Assembly: GCA_963728395.1 (NCBI GenBank)
Contig: CAVSJJ010000008.1
Coordinates: 620,001-684,000, forward strand
DNA: 64,000 nucleotides
Reading direction: 5' to 3'
Source: CAVSJJ01 sp963728395
Lineage (GTDB): Bacteria; Actinomycetota; Actinomycetes; Actinomycetales; Dermatophilaceae
Of this stretch, positions 42,083 through 50,767 are shown piece by piece. Position numbers and translations under genes: made by a program. The first letter of the stretch is position 1, and the number at the start of each line of letters is the position of its first letter. A model generated the notes under the pieces. It saw only the letters and a list, made by a program, of their open reading frames with translations. It was not told the origin of the DNA and did not search any database.

Positions 42083-43837
42083 CTAGTCTCCCCTGTCCGG
42101 CTCGGCGCCGGTCGCAGGGCCAGCCACGAGCTCGGCGTCGTGAATCGCGGCGGAGACCTGTTCCGGGTCGGTGGGGACGACGATGACGCTCGCCCGCTCC
42201 GACCCCAGGGCCGCGACGAAGGCCGCCTCGAAGTCGGCCAGCGACGACACACGCACCGCCTCGACCCCCAGCGAGCGAGCCAGCCCGGCGAGGTCGCTCT
42301 CGCCGAGGGCGGTGGCGATCGGCCGGCCGGGGTAGCGCCGCTCCTGGTGCATCCGGATCGTCCCGTAGGTCGCGTTGTCGAAGACGACTAGGGTGAGCGC
42401 GATCCCCTCCCGCGCGGCGGTCTGCAGCTCGTTGGCCGTCATGAGGAAGCCGCCGTCCCCGGCCGTCCCGACGACGAGCCGGTCGGGGCGGGCGAGCCGC
42501 GCGCCGATGCAGGCGGGCACGGCGTAGCCCATCGCACCGGAGAGTGGCGCGACGAAGGTGCCCTCCGCGTGGACGGGGAGGTAGCGCGAGGCGTAGGAGG
42601 AGAAGTTGCCCGCGTCGGTGACGATGACCGAGCCGCGCGGGATGAGCCGGCGCATCACCTCGTGGACGGCGAACTGGTCGACGTAGCCCTCGCGCACCTC
42701 ACGGGCGCGCGGGGTGGACTGGCGGACCCAGGCGTCGCGCCGGTCCGTGACCCAGGCGAGGCGGTCCTCGGTATGCCGCGGGCTCGGGCTTCCGGCGCCG
42801 AAGTCGAGGCACTGCTCGATGAAGGAGTCGGCGCCGGCGAGGATGCCGCGGCCCCTGCCCCTCGGCTCCAGGCGCCCCGCGTCGAGCCAGACATGGACGA
42901 CGTCGGTGCCCTCGGCCGGCAGCGAGTAGCCGGCCGTCGTGTTCTCGTCGAGCCGGTCGCCGAGGACGACCCAGAGGTCCGCCTCGTGGAGCGTGTGGGT
43001 GACGCAGGGCAGGACGCCGAGGCCGGGGTGGCCGACATAGAGGTGGTCGTCGTTGGGGTAGGCATCCGGGCGGCGCCAGATCGCGGCGACCGGGACGTGC
43101 TCGCGTTCGGCGAGCTCCTGGAGCTTGGCCGCGGAACGGGTGGCGATGACGTCGAGGCCGGCGAGGATGAGCGGCCGCTCGGCCTCGCGGATCAGCCGCA
43201 GCGCCTCTGCCGCGTCGTCCGGGCTCGCGTGTGGCCGAGCGGCCCGGATCGGCTCGTATGCCGCCTCCGGCACCTCCGCGGTGAGCAGGTCCTCGCGGAA
43301 GGCGACCGCCGTCGGACCCGGGCGCCCCTCGAGGGCGCGACGGGCGGCGGCATAGGTGATGTCGCCGAGGGTCGCAGGGTCGTCGGGCTCGACGGACCAT
43401 TTCGTCGTGGCGCCGAGGAAGGTCTCGAGGTCGATCTCCTGGAAGGCCTCGCGGTGCCGGGCGTCGGTGGAGACCTGGCCGAGCAGGGCGATGACGGGCG
43501 AGGAGTCCTGGAGGGCGGTGTGCAGGCCGACGGCGAGGTTGGCGGCGCCGACGGCTCGGGTGGCCAGGCAGGCGGCGGGCCTGCGGGAGACCTTCGCGTA
43601 GGCCTCGGCCATGAACGCCGCGCCGCCCTCGTGCCGGGTCGCGATGGTGCGGATGGCGGGTTCGTCGTGCAGCTCGTTGAGGACGCCGAGGAAGCTCTCG
43701 CCCGGCACCGTGAAGGCGTGGTCGACGCCGGCGGCCTTGAGCGCGGCCACGACCGACCGGGCGGCCGGGGCGCCGTGGACGTCCGGGGCAGCGAGCGCAG
43801 CCGGGTCGTCGTGAGCGGCGTCGGTCATGGGCGCCAC
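42083..43837 (-). CDS. Thiamine-pyrophosphate-dependent enzyme (acetolactate synthase/decarboxylase type)
   Basis: A 584-residue three-domain TPP enzyme. The PYR domain carries the catalytic Glu in ATRHEGGAAFMAEAYAK, the central domain RPLILAGLDVIATRS, and the PP domain the ThDP motif VGTAGDGGFLMTANELQTA. No FAD-site or regulatory-subunit gene identifies it as a biosynthetic acetolactate synthase, so a 2-keto acid decarboxylase or carboligase is equally likely. It precedes an aldehyde dehydrogenase gene by 5 bp; a decarboxylase feeding an aldehyde to that enzyme is plausible. Start at 43837 (GTG) or 43828 (ATG). Confidence 0.85.
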   Translation of the reverse strand: MAPMTDAAHDDPAALAAPDVHGAPAARSVVAALKAAGVDHAFTVPGESFLGVLNELHDEPAIRTIATRHEGGAAFMAEAYAKVSRRPAACLATRAVGAANLAVGLHTALQDSSPVIALLGQVSTDARHREAFQEIDLETFLGATTKWSVEPDDPATLGDITYAAARRALEGRPGPTAVAFREDLLTAEVPEAAYEPIRAARPHASPDDAAEALRLIREAERPLILAGLDVIATRSAAKLQELAEREHVPVAAIWRRPDAYPNDDHLYVGHPGLGVLPCVTHTLHEADLWVVLGDRLDENTTAGYSLPAEGTDVVHVWLDAGRLEPRGRGRGILAGADSFIEQCLDFGAGSPSPRHTEDRLAWVTDRRDAWVRQSTPRAREVREGYVDQFAVHEVMRRLIPRGSVIVTDAGNFSSYASRYLPVHAEGTFVAPLSGAMGYAVPACIGARLARPDRLVVGTAGDGGFLMTANELQTAAREGIALTLVVFDNATYGTIRMHQERRYPGRPIATALGESDLAGLARSLGVEAVRVSSLADFEAAFVAALGSERASVIVVPTDPEQVSAAIHDAELVAGPATGAEPDRGD

Positions 43838-43861
43838 TCTCCCACTCCGCGCGGGGCGGCC

Positions 43862-44734
43862 CTATCGCGCGACGGCGGGGCGCTGCAGGGAGCGCCCGTG
43901 GCGGGTGACGATCCAGGCGGCCACCGCGACCTCGATGACGACGGCGGCCCAGAAGGCGTGGTGGTCCTCACCGACGACGCCGGTGTAGGAGTACGCCGCG
44001 TCGGCGGTCGCGTGCCACACCGCGCAGAGCAGGACGCTGCCGCCGCTGCCGACATAGAGCCACGCGGTGATGAGGCTCGTCGCGACGGTGAGGATCGCGA
44101 ACCCCCAGAACGGGACCGCGGCGTCGCTCTCGCTGCTCATGAGGAAGGTCGGCAGGTGCCAGCCGGCCCAGACGACGCCGAGGACGGTGGCGGCGGCGAG
44201 CGGGGACATCCGGGTCATCAGCCGGGGCAGGGCGACGCCGCGCCAGGCGGCCTCCTCGGTGAGGAGGAACAGCCCGATGCCGTAGCCGAGGTAGGTCAGC
44301 GAGGCGGGCAGCGACAGGGTGACCCCGAGGTATGCCGTGCCGGCCAGGGCCGCTCCGACGCCCGCGGCCGCGGCGGCGAGGGCCAGCGGCAGTCCGAGCG
44401 CGACGGCCCACCAGCGGCCGGGGACCCGCCAGCGGACCAGCCGGCGGCCGAGGTCGGCCAGGCCCGCGCGCCCGCTCGTCGCCGCGACGGCGGTGAGGGT
44501 GACCGGGACGAGGGTCCACAGCGCGATGCCGCCGGGGACGTGCCAGGTGGTCCAGCCGTGGTCCTGGGCGATCCGGCTGCCCCAGACGGTCCAGGGCAGG
44601 GCGTAGGCCGCGACGAAGAAGGCGACGAGGGGCAGGTCGAGCGGGCGGGTGGCTGCCTGGGGGGCAACCGACTCGGTGGCGGCAGTCCGCTCGGCGGTGC
44701 CGGCGGGGATGGGCGTGGGGGCGGGGGTGGTCAT
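43862..44734 (-). CDS. CPBP-family intramembrane metalloprotease
   Basis: A 290-residue membrane protein of the CAAX/Abi family. Signature motifs are LLTEEAAWRGVALPRL (Glu-Glu and Arg), VWAGWHLPTF (His) and AVWHATADA (His). About eight hydrophobic segments; the first ~30 residues are Pro/Thr/Ala-rich. Members process membrane substrates or protect against bacteriocins; the target is unknown. An AGGAGAG site precedes the ATG at 44734. It lies 24 bp after the TPP-enzyme start side and may be transcribed separately. Confidence 0.87.
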   Translation of the reverse strand: MTTPAPTPIPAGTAERTAATESVAPQAATRPLDLPLVAFFVAAYALPWTVWGSRIAQDHGWTTWHVPGGIALWTLVPVTLTAVAATSGRAGLADLGRRLVRWRVPGRWWAVALGLPLALAAAAAGVGAALAGTAYLGVTLSLPASLTYLGYGIGLFLLTEEAAWRGVALPRLMTRMSPLAAATVLGVVWAGWHLPTFLMSSESDAAVPFWGFAILTVATSLITAWLYVGSGGSVLLCAVWHATADAAYSYTGVVGEDHHAFWAAVVIEVAVAAWIVTRHGRSLQRPAVAR

Positions 44735-44811
44735 CGGGCTCTCCTGGGTTGCATCGGTTCTGGCGGTGGCGAGGGGTGGGCGTGCGGTCGCTGTCTCGTG
44801 GACGTGGCGGG

Positions 44812-45222
44812 TCAGGTCGCCGGGACGGGGGCGGGGCGGAAGGCCTCGGCCGCGGCATACGTGTCGAAGAACTTGCGGAAGCTCGCGATCCGGCCGTCCC
44901 GGAAGCGCCTCACGTGGACGAAGTCGGAGGTGTAGGTGCGGCCGGTGCCCGGGACGAGGCACTCGTGGTAGCCGACGACGGCGACCGCGTCACCGTCGGA
45001 GGTGACCGTGCGCGGCTCGAGGGCGGTGATCTCCTCGGCCTCGCGGCCGATCGCGGCCCACGCGAGGAAGCCGGCGTGGCCGTGCCGGGTGCCGCCGCAG
45101 GGGTTGACCGGGTTCTCGGGCTCGCCCCACTCGACGTCGTCGGTGAGCATCCTGAGGATCACCGGGATGTCGCGGCGCCCGAAGGCGGCGTACAGCTGGC
45201 GGGCGGTGTCGGCGTTGGTCAT
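44812..45222 (-). CDS. SnoaL/NTF2-like protein
   Basis: A 136-residue alpha+beta-barrel protein of the nuclear transport factor 2/SnoaL superfamily: ARQLYAAFGRRDIPVILRML, DDVEWGEPENPVNPCGGTRH and a strand-rich C-terminal half (VVGYHECLVPGTGRTYTSDF). Such proteins bind small ligands or isomerise ketosteroids; activity unknown. CAGGAG precedes the ATG. It is the last clearly backbone gene before the accessory region. Confidence 0.85.
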   Translation of the reverse strand: MTNADTARQLYAAFGRRDIPVILRMLTDDVEWGEPENPVNPCGGTRHGHAGFLAWAAIGREAEEITALEPRTVTSDGDAVAVVGYHECLVPGTGRTYTSDFVHVRRFRDGRIASFRKFFDTYAAAEAFRPAPVPAT

Positions 45223-45678
45223 GGTCGGCTCCTGGCACGGCTTCTCGGTGGTATGCCGGGAACGCTATGAGCGCGTGGCCGGGGCGGGCGTCGGCGCAGG
45301 AGTTGATCTCGTGGGGCTGGCCTCCACCCACGGGTGGAGGCGCCGGGTGGTTCGTCGGTGTCCCGCTACGCTGGCCTGGCTGTTCGACGGGTCCCCGGGC
45401 GCTCCTGGCTCGGGCCATCGCCGGGCCTCTGGGGGAACGACCCCTTAACTCTGACCTGCGGGAACGTGCGAAGTCGCAGGTCACAGCATCGCTCTGGGGG
45501 AACGTCCGGGGTCAGCGTTGGGAATGCCTGACTGGTCTATCGGCATGCCGACACACTGGCTGTAGGGCTGTCCCCTACATCCGTGAGCGCGACCTGCTGC
45601 CAGGTCGCCCCGACGACCTCATTGGTCACGTCGGCGTTCCGCACGCGTGGCCCCGAGCGCCGTGGCAGGGTGGGTGGC
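45223..45678. other. 456-bp non-coding junction with several inverted repeats
   Basis: No gene is supported. Seen: a 9-bp inverted repeat TGACCTGCG/CGCAGGTCA (45452-45483, 14-nt loop), the perfect palindrome TCGGCATGCCGA (45540-45551), the hairpin TGTAGGG-5-CCCTACA (45561-45579), and TCTGGGGGAACG repeated near 45428 and 45493. Base composition drops towards AT here, marking the left edge of the accessory region. Confidence 0.55.
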
Positions 45679-45972
45679 ATGACCGCGTGGGTGATCCGGG
45701 CAGGACGGCATGGCGAGCGGGAGCAGTGGTGTCTAGAGAACGGCGCCGCAGGGGGCGGCTGGGAGGAGGTCGGTGATCTGTCCGGGCTGTCCCGGGAGCA
45801 GGTTCGCGCCCGCGTTGACGCGGCGTACCCGTCGGAGACCCTCGGCCGTCAAGCGAACTGGGCCGGGCAATTGTGGGCGCTGCGTCTAGTCGAGCCTGGT
45901 GACCTGGTGATCCTGCCGCTGAAGACGACGAAGATGTTGGCGGTCGGGGTCTGCACCGGCGGCTACGAGTAA
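45679..45972 (+). pseudogene. Mrr-type restriction endonuclease, N-terminal part only
   Basis: The 97-residue frame MTAWVIRAGRHGEREQW ... QANWAGQLWALRLVEPGDLV ... LPLKTTKMLAVGVCTGGYE matches the N-terminal domain of Mrr-like restriction enzymes (typically xVWLVRAGxHGE ... NWAGQxWAF ... GDxVVLPxK). It stops at TAA 45970-45972 before any nuclease domain, and no continuation is found in other frames. It may be a truncated gene or a stand-alone sensor domain. Followed 25 bp later by the membrane protein gene. Confidence 0.55.
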
Positions 45973-45997
45973 GCCTCTGGAGCGAGGGGATGTCGAT

Positions 45998-47065
45998 GTG
46001 AGTGCTCAGCCAGCCGAGTCGGTGATGCCAGACCCGGGAGCAGCCGTGCCCCGGCCGCCCGAACCGGCGCCCCCTGCGGCCGGGGGGTCATCCCCGCCCG
46101 ACCCGCCGAAGCGCCACCCGGCCTGGGCGTGGGCACGCCGGGTGGCGCTCGGTGTATGGCTGGTCTGGGGAACGTGGCGGTTGTATGTAGCGGGGGGCTT
46201 CCCACAGGAATGTCATCAGGAGGCTGTCAACGACGTGGTGACCCGGATGTGTCAGGACGTCCCGGCCACCGACGCGCGAGTGCTGCTCTATCTGCTGGTG
46301 GTCGCCGTCCTGCTGCTGCCGGAGGTGACCGAGATCGAGATACCCGGCCTGGTCCGGGTCAAGAGGGAACTCGACAAGGTCCACGGGGAGGTGGAGCAGA
46401 CCAAGTCGGCAGTGGCCCAGGTCAGGGACCTGGTGCAGTTGAGCATGATCCAGTTCAGTGCTCGTCAAACCAGCACTCAAACTCAGAGCAACGCCTGGAA
46501 TGTTGTCCTTCCCGGTGGCGGCGCGGGGGCGGTGGCACAGGTTCAGGAGGATCTCAACAGCGATGACACGACTCCGCTCACCGACGAGGAGTGGGAAGGC
46601 GGAGCCCGGGAACTGGCTTTCCGGGCCGCGTTCACCGGGCTGCGCAACCAACTGGCTCCGCCGCTGGGGTATGAGTCGTGGCCAACCGCGGCGCGGATCT
46701 ACGGCTTCGTCGGCGGAGTCCTCGACCAGCCCCCACAACTGGTCCACGAGTCCTTACCCGAGGATCTGCCCGACCCCGACGAGCAGCGAGTGCGGGACGA
46801 GGCGACCGTCCGCGACGCGGGGCTGACCAGCGAGACCGTTCTCGTGCTCGACCAGGACCTCATCGTGACGGCGCCCTTCTTCCCCCAGTCAGGGGGAAGC
46901 CCGCTGGCCTGGCTCACCCTGGCGCTGCCACGGACCGAGGACACCGGCGCCAGCGACGACGCCGACGGTTCGCAGCGGGCCGTGGCCGTTGGCCGAATCC
47001 TCGCCAACGTCTACGGCATGCTCATAGCCAACCTGCTGGGGGAATGGACCGATGATCCGGTCTAA
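45998..47065 (+). CDS. Membrane-anchored protein with coiled coil and GAF-like domain
   Basis: Not recognised. The 355-residue protein has a Pro-rich N-terminus, two hydrophobic segments (RVALGVWLVWGTWRLYVAG about 45-63 and ARVLLYLLVVAVLLLPEV about 90-107) flanking a short loop with two cysteines, then a coiled coil (VKRELDKVHGEVEQTKSAVA), and a C-terminal domain whose strands TVLVLDQDLIVTAPFF, LAWLTLALPR and helix VGRILANVYGMLIANLL suggest a GAF fold. Less GC-rich than the backbone and lacking its octamer. Neighbouring Mrr and hsdM fragments suggest a defence-island origin (inference). Confidence 0.7.
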   Translation: MSAQPAESVMPDPGAAVPRPPEPAPPAAGGSSPPDPPKRHPAWAWARRVALGVWLVWGTWRLYVAGGFPQECHQEAVNDVVTRMCQDVPATDARVLLYLLVVAVLLLPEVTEIEIPGLVRVKRELDKVHGEVEQTKSAVAQVRDLVQLSMIQFSARQTSTQTQSNAWNVVLPGGGAGAVAQVQEDLNSDDTTPLTDEEWEGGARELAFRAAFTGLRNQLAPPLGYESWPTAARIYGFVGGVLDQPPQLVHESLPEDLPDPDEQRVRDEATVRDAGLTSETVLVLDQDLIVTAPFFPQSGGSPLAWLTLALPRTEDTGASDDADGSQRAVAVGRILANVYGMLIANLLGEWTDDPV

Positions 47066-47079
47066 TACCGGCAGAACCG

Positions 47080-47093
47080 TATACTCTGACGCC
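47080..47093 (+). promoter_or_regulatory. Leaderless promoter of the 52-residue gene
   Basis: TATACT (47080-47085), close to the consensus -10, ends 8 nt before the GTG at 47094. It lies just past the stop of the upstream membrane-protein gene. CCGGT-5-ACCGG at about 47057-47071 could be an operator. Confidence 0.5.
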
Positions 47094-47252
47094 GTGGAAG
47101 GTTCGATGGCTGCGATGGAAAACCGGGAACTACGCGACCGGCTGCTCCGCTCCGCCCTGAAGGCACCGGGCAACCCCACCGTCGCGTTGACTCCACGCCA
47201 GCAGCGCATCCTGGGCGCGAGCAAGGTCCGCGTGGTCCGCAAGGACAACTGA
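47094..47252 (+). CDS. Small basic protein downstream of the membrane sensor
   Basis: A 52-residue protein from GTG 47094: NRELRDRLLRSALKAPGNP then ALTPRQQRILGASKVRVV, ending KDN. Helical N-terminal half, basic C-terminal half; no known domain. An ATG at 47052 would overlap the upstream gene by 14 bp, but the TATACT box favours 47094. It probably works with the membrane protein at 45998. Confidence 0.55.
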   Translation: MEGSMAAMENRELRDRLLRSALKAPGNPTVALTPRQQRILGASKVRVVRKDN

Positions 47253-47437
47253 CTCGCCCGAACGGACGTCGCCCCTCGGCGTCGAAGGGGCAAGGTGCCA
47301 CCCGGTAGGTGAGCGATTCTTGCTTCACCGATACCTCCGTGCCGACCGGTCCCCGCCGGGGCCCTGTGCGTCAGGCTGGGGTGAGACACATCCGCTGAGT
47401 CCTTCCCTTGCACGGGGCGAGAAACGAGTAGTAACCG

Positions 47438-47842
47438 ATGACGATGACTCTGGCCGATTCCTCCGTCGATGATGGGGGCATGGGACCTCGAGCCGACCGG
47501 CCCAAGCGCCGCACGTTCACCGCTGAGTACAAGGCGAACGTCCTGGCCGAGTACGAGGCCGCGGACCGTGGCGAGCGGGGTGCGATCCTGCGCCGGGAGG
47601 GCCTGTACTCCTCCCACATCGTGGAGTGGCGCAAGGCCGCCGAGGCCGGCGCCCGTTCCGGGCTGGGCCCGGTCACGAAGGACCGACGAGACCGGGAGAT
47701 CGAGCAGCTACGGACCCGGGCTGAGAAGGCCGAGGCCGAACTGACCCGGACCCGCGCGGCGCTGGACCTGGTGGGAAAAGCACACGCGCTCTTGGAGACG
47801 CTCTCCGAGAGCGCGGAGCCGCCGAGGCGGTCGCCGCGGTGA
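47438..47842 (+). CDS. IS3-family transposase OrfA
   Basis: A 134-residue DNA-binding component with the IS3 OrfA helix-turn-helix (RRTFTAEYKANVLAEYEAAD; LRREGLYSSHIVEWRKAAE) and a leucine-zipper-like coiled coil (REIEQLRTRAEKAEAELTRT) used to pair with OrfAB. The end overlaps OrfB in the -1 frame, and a slippery heptamer lies at 47773-47779. Confidence 0.9.
   Translation: MTMTLADSSVDDGGMGPRADRPKRRTFTAEYKANVLAEYEAADRGERGAILRREGLYSSHIVEWRKAAEAGARSGLGPVTKDRRDREIEQLRTRAEKAEAELTRTRAALDLVGKAHALLETLSESAEPPRRSPR
47773..47779 (+). promoter_or_regulatory. Programmed -1 frameshift heptamer of the IS3 element
   Basis: G GGA AAA in the OrfA frame fits X XXY YYZ. A hairpin CGCTCTC/GAGAGCG (47799-47813) starts 19 nt downstream. 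The OrfB frame is open from here, so slippage gives an OrfAB fusion. Confidence 0.7.
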
Positions 47843-48840
47843 TCAACCCGCTCGTCGACGAGCTCGCGGCCCGCACCAACGTCAAGACCGCCTGCGACCT
47901 GTTGGGTCGCCCGCGCGCCAGCCATTACCGGGCCAAGACGCCCCGGCCGGCACCGACGCCCGCGGCTCGGCCGGTGCCACCGAACGCGCTCACCGACGCC
48001 GAACGCGCTCAGGTGCTCGCCGTGTTGACCAGTGACCGGTTCGTCGACAAGTCGGTGGCCCAGGCGTGGGCAACGCTGCTGGACGAGGGCACCTACCTGT
48101 GCTCGATGTCCACGATGCACCGGATCCTGCGCGCCCACGACGCTGCCGGTGAGCGCCGCGCCCAGGCCGCCCACCCGGCCAGGACCAAGCCTGAGCTGGT
48201 GGCCACCAGGGCGGGACAGGTCTGGTCCTGGGACATCACCAAGCTCCGCGGCCCGCAGCGCGGGGTCTACTACGACCTGTACGTCGTGCTCGACATCTTC
48301 TCCCGCTTCGTCGTGGCCTGGACCATCGCGGCGCGCGAGGACAGCGAGATCGCCAAGGAGATGCTCGCCCACGCCATGGGCGTGCACGGCATCCCCGAGG
48401 CGATCCACGCCGACCGGGGCACCTCGATGACCTCCAAACCGGTCGCCCAGCTGATGGTCGACCTCGGTGTCGCCCGGTCGCACTCCCGCCCGCACGTCTC
48501 GAACGACAACCCCTACAGCGAGGCCGCGTTCAAGACGTTGAAGTACGCCCCGGTCTTCCCCGACCGCTTCGGCTCTCTGGCCGACGCCCGCGCGTTCGGC
48601 GAGCACTTCTTCAGCTACTACAACCACGAGCACCGCCACTCCGGGATCGGCCTGCACACCCCGGCCTCAGTGCACTTCGGCACCGCGACCGAGGTCCGCG
48701 CCCAGCGGCAGCAGACCCTGAACGCCGCCTACGCCGCTCACCCCGAACGCTTCGGGAACCGCCGACCCCAGCCACCGAAGCTGCCCGCCCTCGCCTGGAT
48801 CAACCAGCCCTCGCAGGAGGCCCTCATACAGACCGCGTGA
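47839..48840 (+). CDS. IS3-family transposase OrfB (DDE integrase core)
   Basis: A 333-residue catalytic part with the rve fold. DDE triad: Asp in VWSWDITKLRG, Asp in AIHADRGTSMTS, Glu in NPYSEAAFKTLKY. The N-terminal HTH_21-like region reads DRFVDKSVAQAWATLLDEG and CSMSTMHRILR. The listed GTG overlaps the OrfA stop (GTGA), but the functional protein is probably the OrfAB fusion made by -1 frameshifting. The frame is intact, so the element may still be active. Confidence 0.92.
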   Translation: MINPLVDELAARTNVKTACDLLGRPRASHYRAKTPRPAPTPAARPVPPNALTDAERAQVLAVLTSDRFVDKSVAQAWATLLDEGTYLCSMSTMHRILRAHDAAGERRAQAAHPARTKPELVATRAGQVWSWDITKLRGPQRGVYYDLYVVLDIFSRFVVAWTIAAREDSEIAKEMLAHAMGVHGIPEAIHADRGTSMTSKPVAQLMVDLGVARSHSRPHVSNDNPYSEAAFKTLKYAPVFPDRFGSLADARAFGEHFFSYYNHEHRHSGIGLHTPASVHFGTATEVRAQRQQTLNAAYAAHPERFGNRRPQPPKLPALAWINQPSQEALIQTA

Positions 48841-48935
48841 CGAGACGTGTCTCAACCAGCTTGACACCTTCCGGGGCGCCGGGCCCCTCCCCAGACCCCT
48901 AACGGCGCGGCCCCCCCAGACTGCACTGGGCCCGC

Positions 48936-49370
48936 TCAACCGCAGGTCGCGTCGGTCAGTGACGGCCGAGCCCGTCGCGCATCCCGTGGCCCATTGGCCG
49001 CAACCTGCCCGCTCGCGATCTCGTTCTCGAACTTGAACCGCTCGAACACGTCGATGTTGGCAGAGAATTTCGAAATGTAGTCGACTAGGTCGGCCCGGAT
49101 CCCGTCCGGCTCCTTCGTCAGCCGCGCCAGGTCGTACTCGCTGGTGTTGTAGAAGTGCAGCCCGAACTGCTGGCGGACCCGGACGTCGAGGATCTCCGGC
49201 CGAGACCCTGACGCGGCGAGGGCCCGGACCTGATCGCGCGTGGGTTCAAGGACGCAGTCCAGGCGACGCAGGATCGTCATCGGCAGGATCACGCTGCCGT
49301 ACTGGTGCGGCCGATACACCCCGCGCAACTGATCCGCGATGCTCCACACGAAGTTGCCCAAGTTGCTCAT
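48936..49370 (-). pseudogene. hsdM: Type I restriction-modification methylase HsdM, N-terminal remnant
   Basis: The 144-codon frame begins MSNLGNFVWSIADQLRGVYR and continues PHQYGSVILPMTILRRLDCV, the HsdM N-terminal domain, to about FERFKFENEIA. It then turns into unrelated sequence and a stop next to the IS3 right end. The SAM-binding NPPF domain is missing. The remnant is caught between IS3 and IS21, so a type I system was probably lost here. Confidence 0.85.
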
Positions 49371-49453
49371 CCGCCCGCTTCACCTTCCAGGCCTCGGCGG
49401 CCGAACGGGGCGGCCGCCGTAGTGGACGCGGCGCAGCCCACTTGGTGGCCCCC

Positions 49454-49506
49454 TGTCGACGACGCTTGAAAACGAGGCCATAGCGACGGTCGAAAACGAG
49501 GCCACC
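49454..49506 (+). repeat. Left terminal inverted repeat of IS21 element
   Basis: Pairs with 51580-51632 with only a few mismatches over 53 bp; contains GAAAACGAGGCCA twice. Confidence 0.9.
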
Positions 49507-49522
49507 CAGACAGATTGGATGG

Positions 49523-50767
49523 GTGATCTCTGTGGAGGATTGGGCTCTGATCCGGCGGCTGGTGGCCGATGGTGTTCCGCAGCGTCAGGTTGCGCGGGAC
49601 CTGGGCATCGGCCGGTCGACTGTTGAGCGGGCGCTGGCGTCTGACCGGCCGCCGAGGTACGAACGGCCGCCGGTGGCGACATCGTTCACGGCGTTCGAGC
49701 CGGCGGTGCGTCAGCTGCTGGTCAAGACGCCGGACATGCCGGCGACGGTGATCGCCGAGCGGGTTGGGTGGACCGGGTCGATCACCTGGTTCCGTGAGAA
49801 CGTCCGCCGGCTGCGGCCTGACCACTACCCGGTCGACCCGTCGGACCGGTTGATCTGGCTGCCCGGGGATGCGGCGCAGTGCGACTTGTGGTTCCCGCCG
49901 AAGAAGATCGGTCTCGAGGACGGCACGAGGACGCTGTTGCCGGTGATGGTGATCACCGCGGCACACTCGAGGTTCATGCTCGGGCGGATGATCCCGACCC
50001 GCCACACCGCGGATCTGCTGTTGGGGATGTGGGTGCTGCTGCAGGTCCTGGGCCGGGTTCCGCGGCGGCTGATCTGGGACAACGAGACCGGTATCGGTCG
50101 CGGGAAGCGGCACGCCGAGGGCGTGGGCGCGTTCACCGGCACCCTCGCGACGACGCTGCAGCGCCTGAAGCCGAACGACCCGGAGTCCAAGGGGCTGGTG
50201 GAACGCCGGAACGGGTTCTTCGAGACCTCGTTCATGCCCGGTCGCGAGTTCGAGTCCCCGGCGGACTTCGACGACCAGTTCACCGACTGGCTGACCAAGG
50301 CCAACTCCAGGGTGGTGCGCACGCTTCGGGCCCGCCCGGTCGACCTGCTCGACGCCGACCGGGCCGCGATGCTGCCGCTGCCGCCCGTCGCCCCGGCGGT
50401 GGGGTGGGCCAACCGGGTCCGGCTGGGCCGCGACTACTACGTTCGCCTCGACAGCAACGACTACTCGGTCGACCCCGCGGTGATCGGCCGGTTCGTCGAT
50501 GTCACCGCCGACCTGTCGCGGGTCGAGGTCCGCCACGACGGGCGCCTGGTCGCTGCCCATGACCGGGTCTGGGCACGCGGGATGACGATCACCGACCCCG
50601 CCCATCTCGCAGCCGCGAAGGTCCTGCGCGAGCAGTTCCAGCGACCGCGACCAGCAGCCGACCCCGACGACGGGCTGGTTCGAGACTTGGCCGACTACGA
50701 CCGCGCCTTCGGACTCCTCGACGCCGGCCCAACCCATGGTCCAGCCGATGGCGAGGAGGTGGCCTGA
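49523..50767 (+). CDS. istA: IS21-family transposase IstA
   Basis: A 414-residue DDE transposase. N-terminal helix-turn-helix VPQRQVARDLGIGRSTVERA, then the rve catalytic domain: Asp in PGDAAQCDLWFPP, Asp in RRLIWDNETGIGRG, Glu in DPESKGLVERRNGFFE. The C-terminal beta-barrel includes NDYSVDPAVIGRFVDV. The GTG at 49523 lies just inside the left repeat; the stop overlaps istB as TGATG. Confidence 0.93.
   Translation: MISVEDWALIRRLVADGVPQRQVARDLGIGRSTVERALASDRPPRYERPPVATSFTAFEPAVRQLLVKTPDMPATVIAERVGWTGSITWFRENVRRLRPDHYPVDPSDRLIWLPGDAAQCDLWFPPKKIGLEDGTRTLLPVMVITAAHSRFMLGRMIPTRHTADLLLGMWVLLQVLGRVPRRLIWDNETGIGRGKRHAEGVGAFTGTLATTLQRLKPNDPESKGLVERRNGFFETSFMPGREFESPADFDDQFTDWLTKANSRVVRTLRARPVDLLDADRAAMLPLPPVAPAVGWANRVRLGRDYYVRLDSNDYSVDPAVIGRFVDVTADLSRVEVRHDGRLVAAHDRVWARGMTITDPAHLAAAKVLREQFQRPRPAADPDDGLVRDLADYDRAFGLLDAGPTHGPADGEEVA

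Larger units (their letters stand above)
47368..48867 (+). mobile_element. IS3-family insertion sequence
   Basis: About 1.5 kb with two overlapping transposase frames. Imperfect terminal inverted repeats: GTCAGGCTGGGGTGAGACAC near 47370-47389 and the complement of GTGTCAAGCTGGTTGAGACA at 48848-48867. Exact ends and a target duplication could not be fixed by eye. It lies between the 52-residue gene and an hsdM remnant. Confidence 0.85.

Noticed and set aside
42569..44935. 788-codon plus-strand frame opposite the TPP enzyme and CPBP genes
   Set aside because: Composition is that of an antisense shadow; no domain seen.
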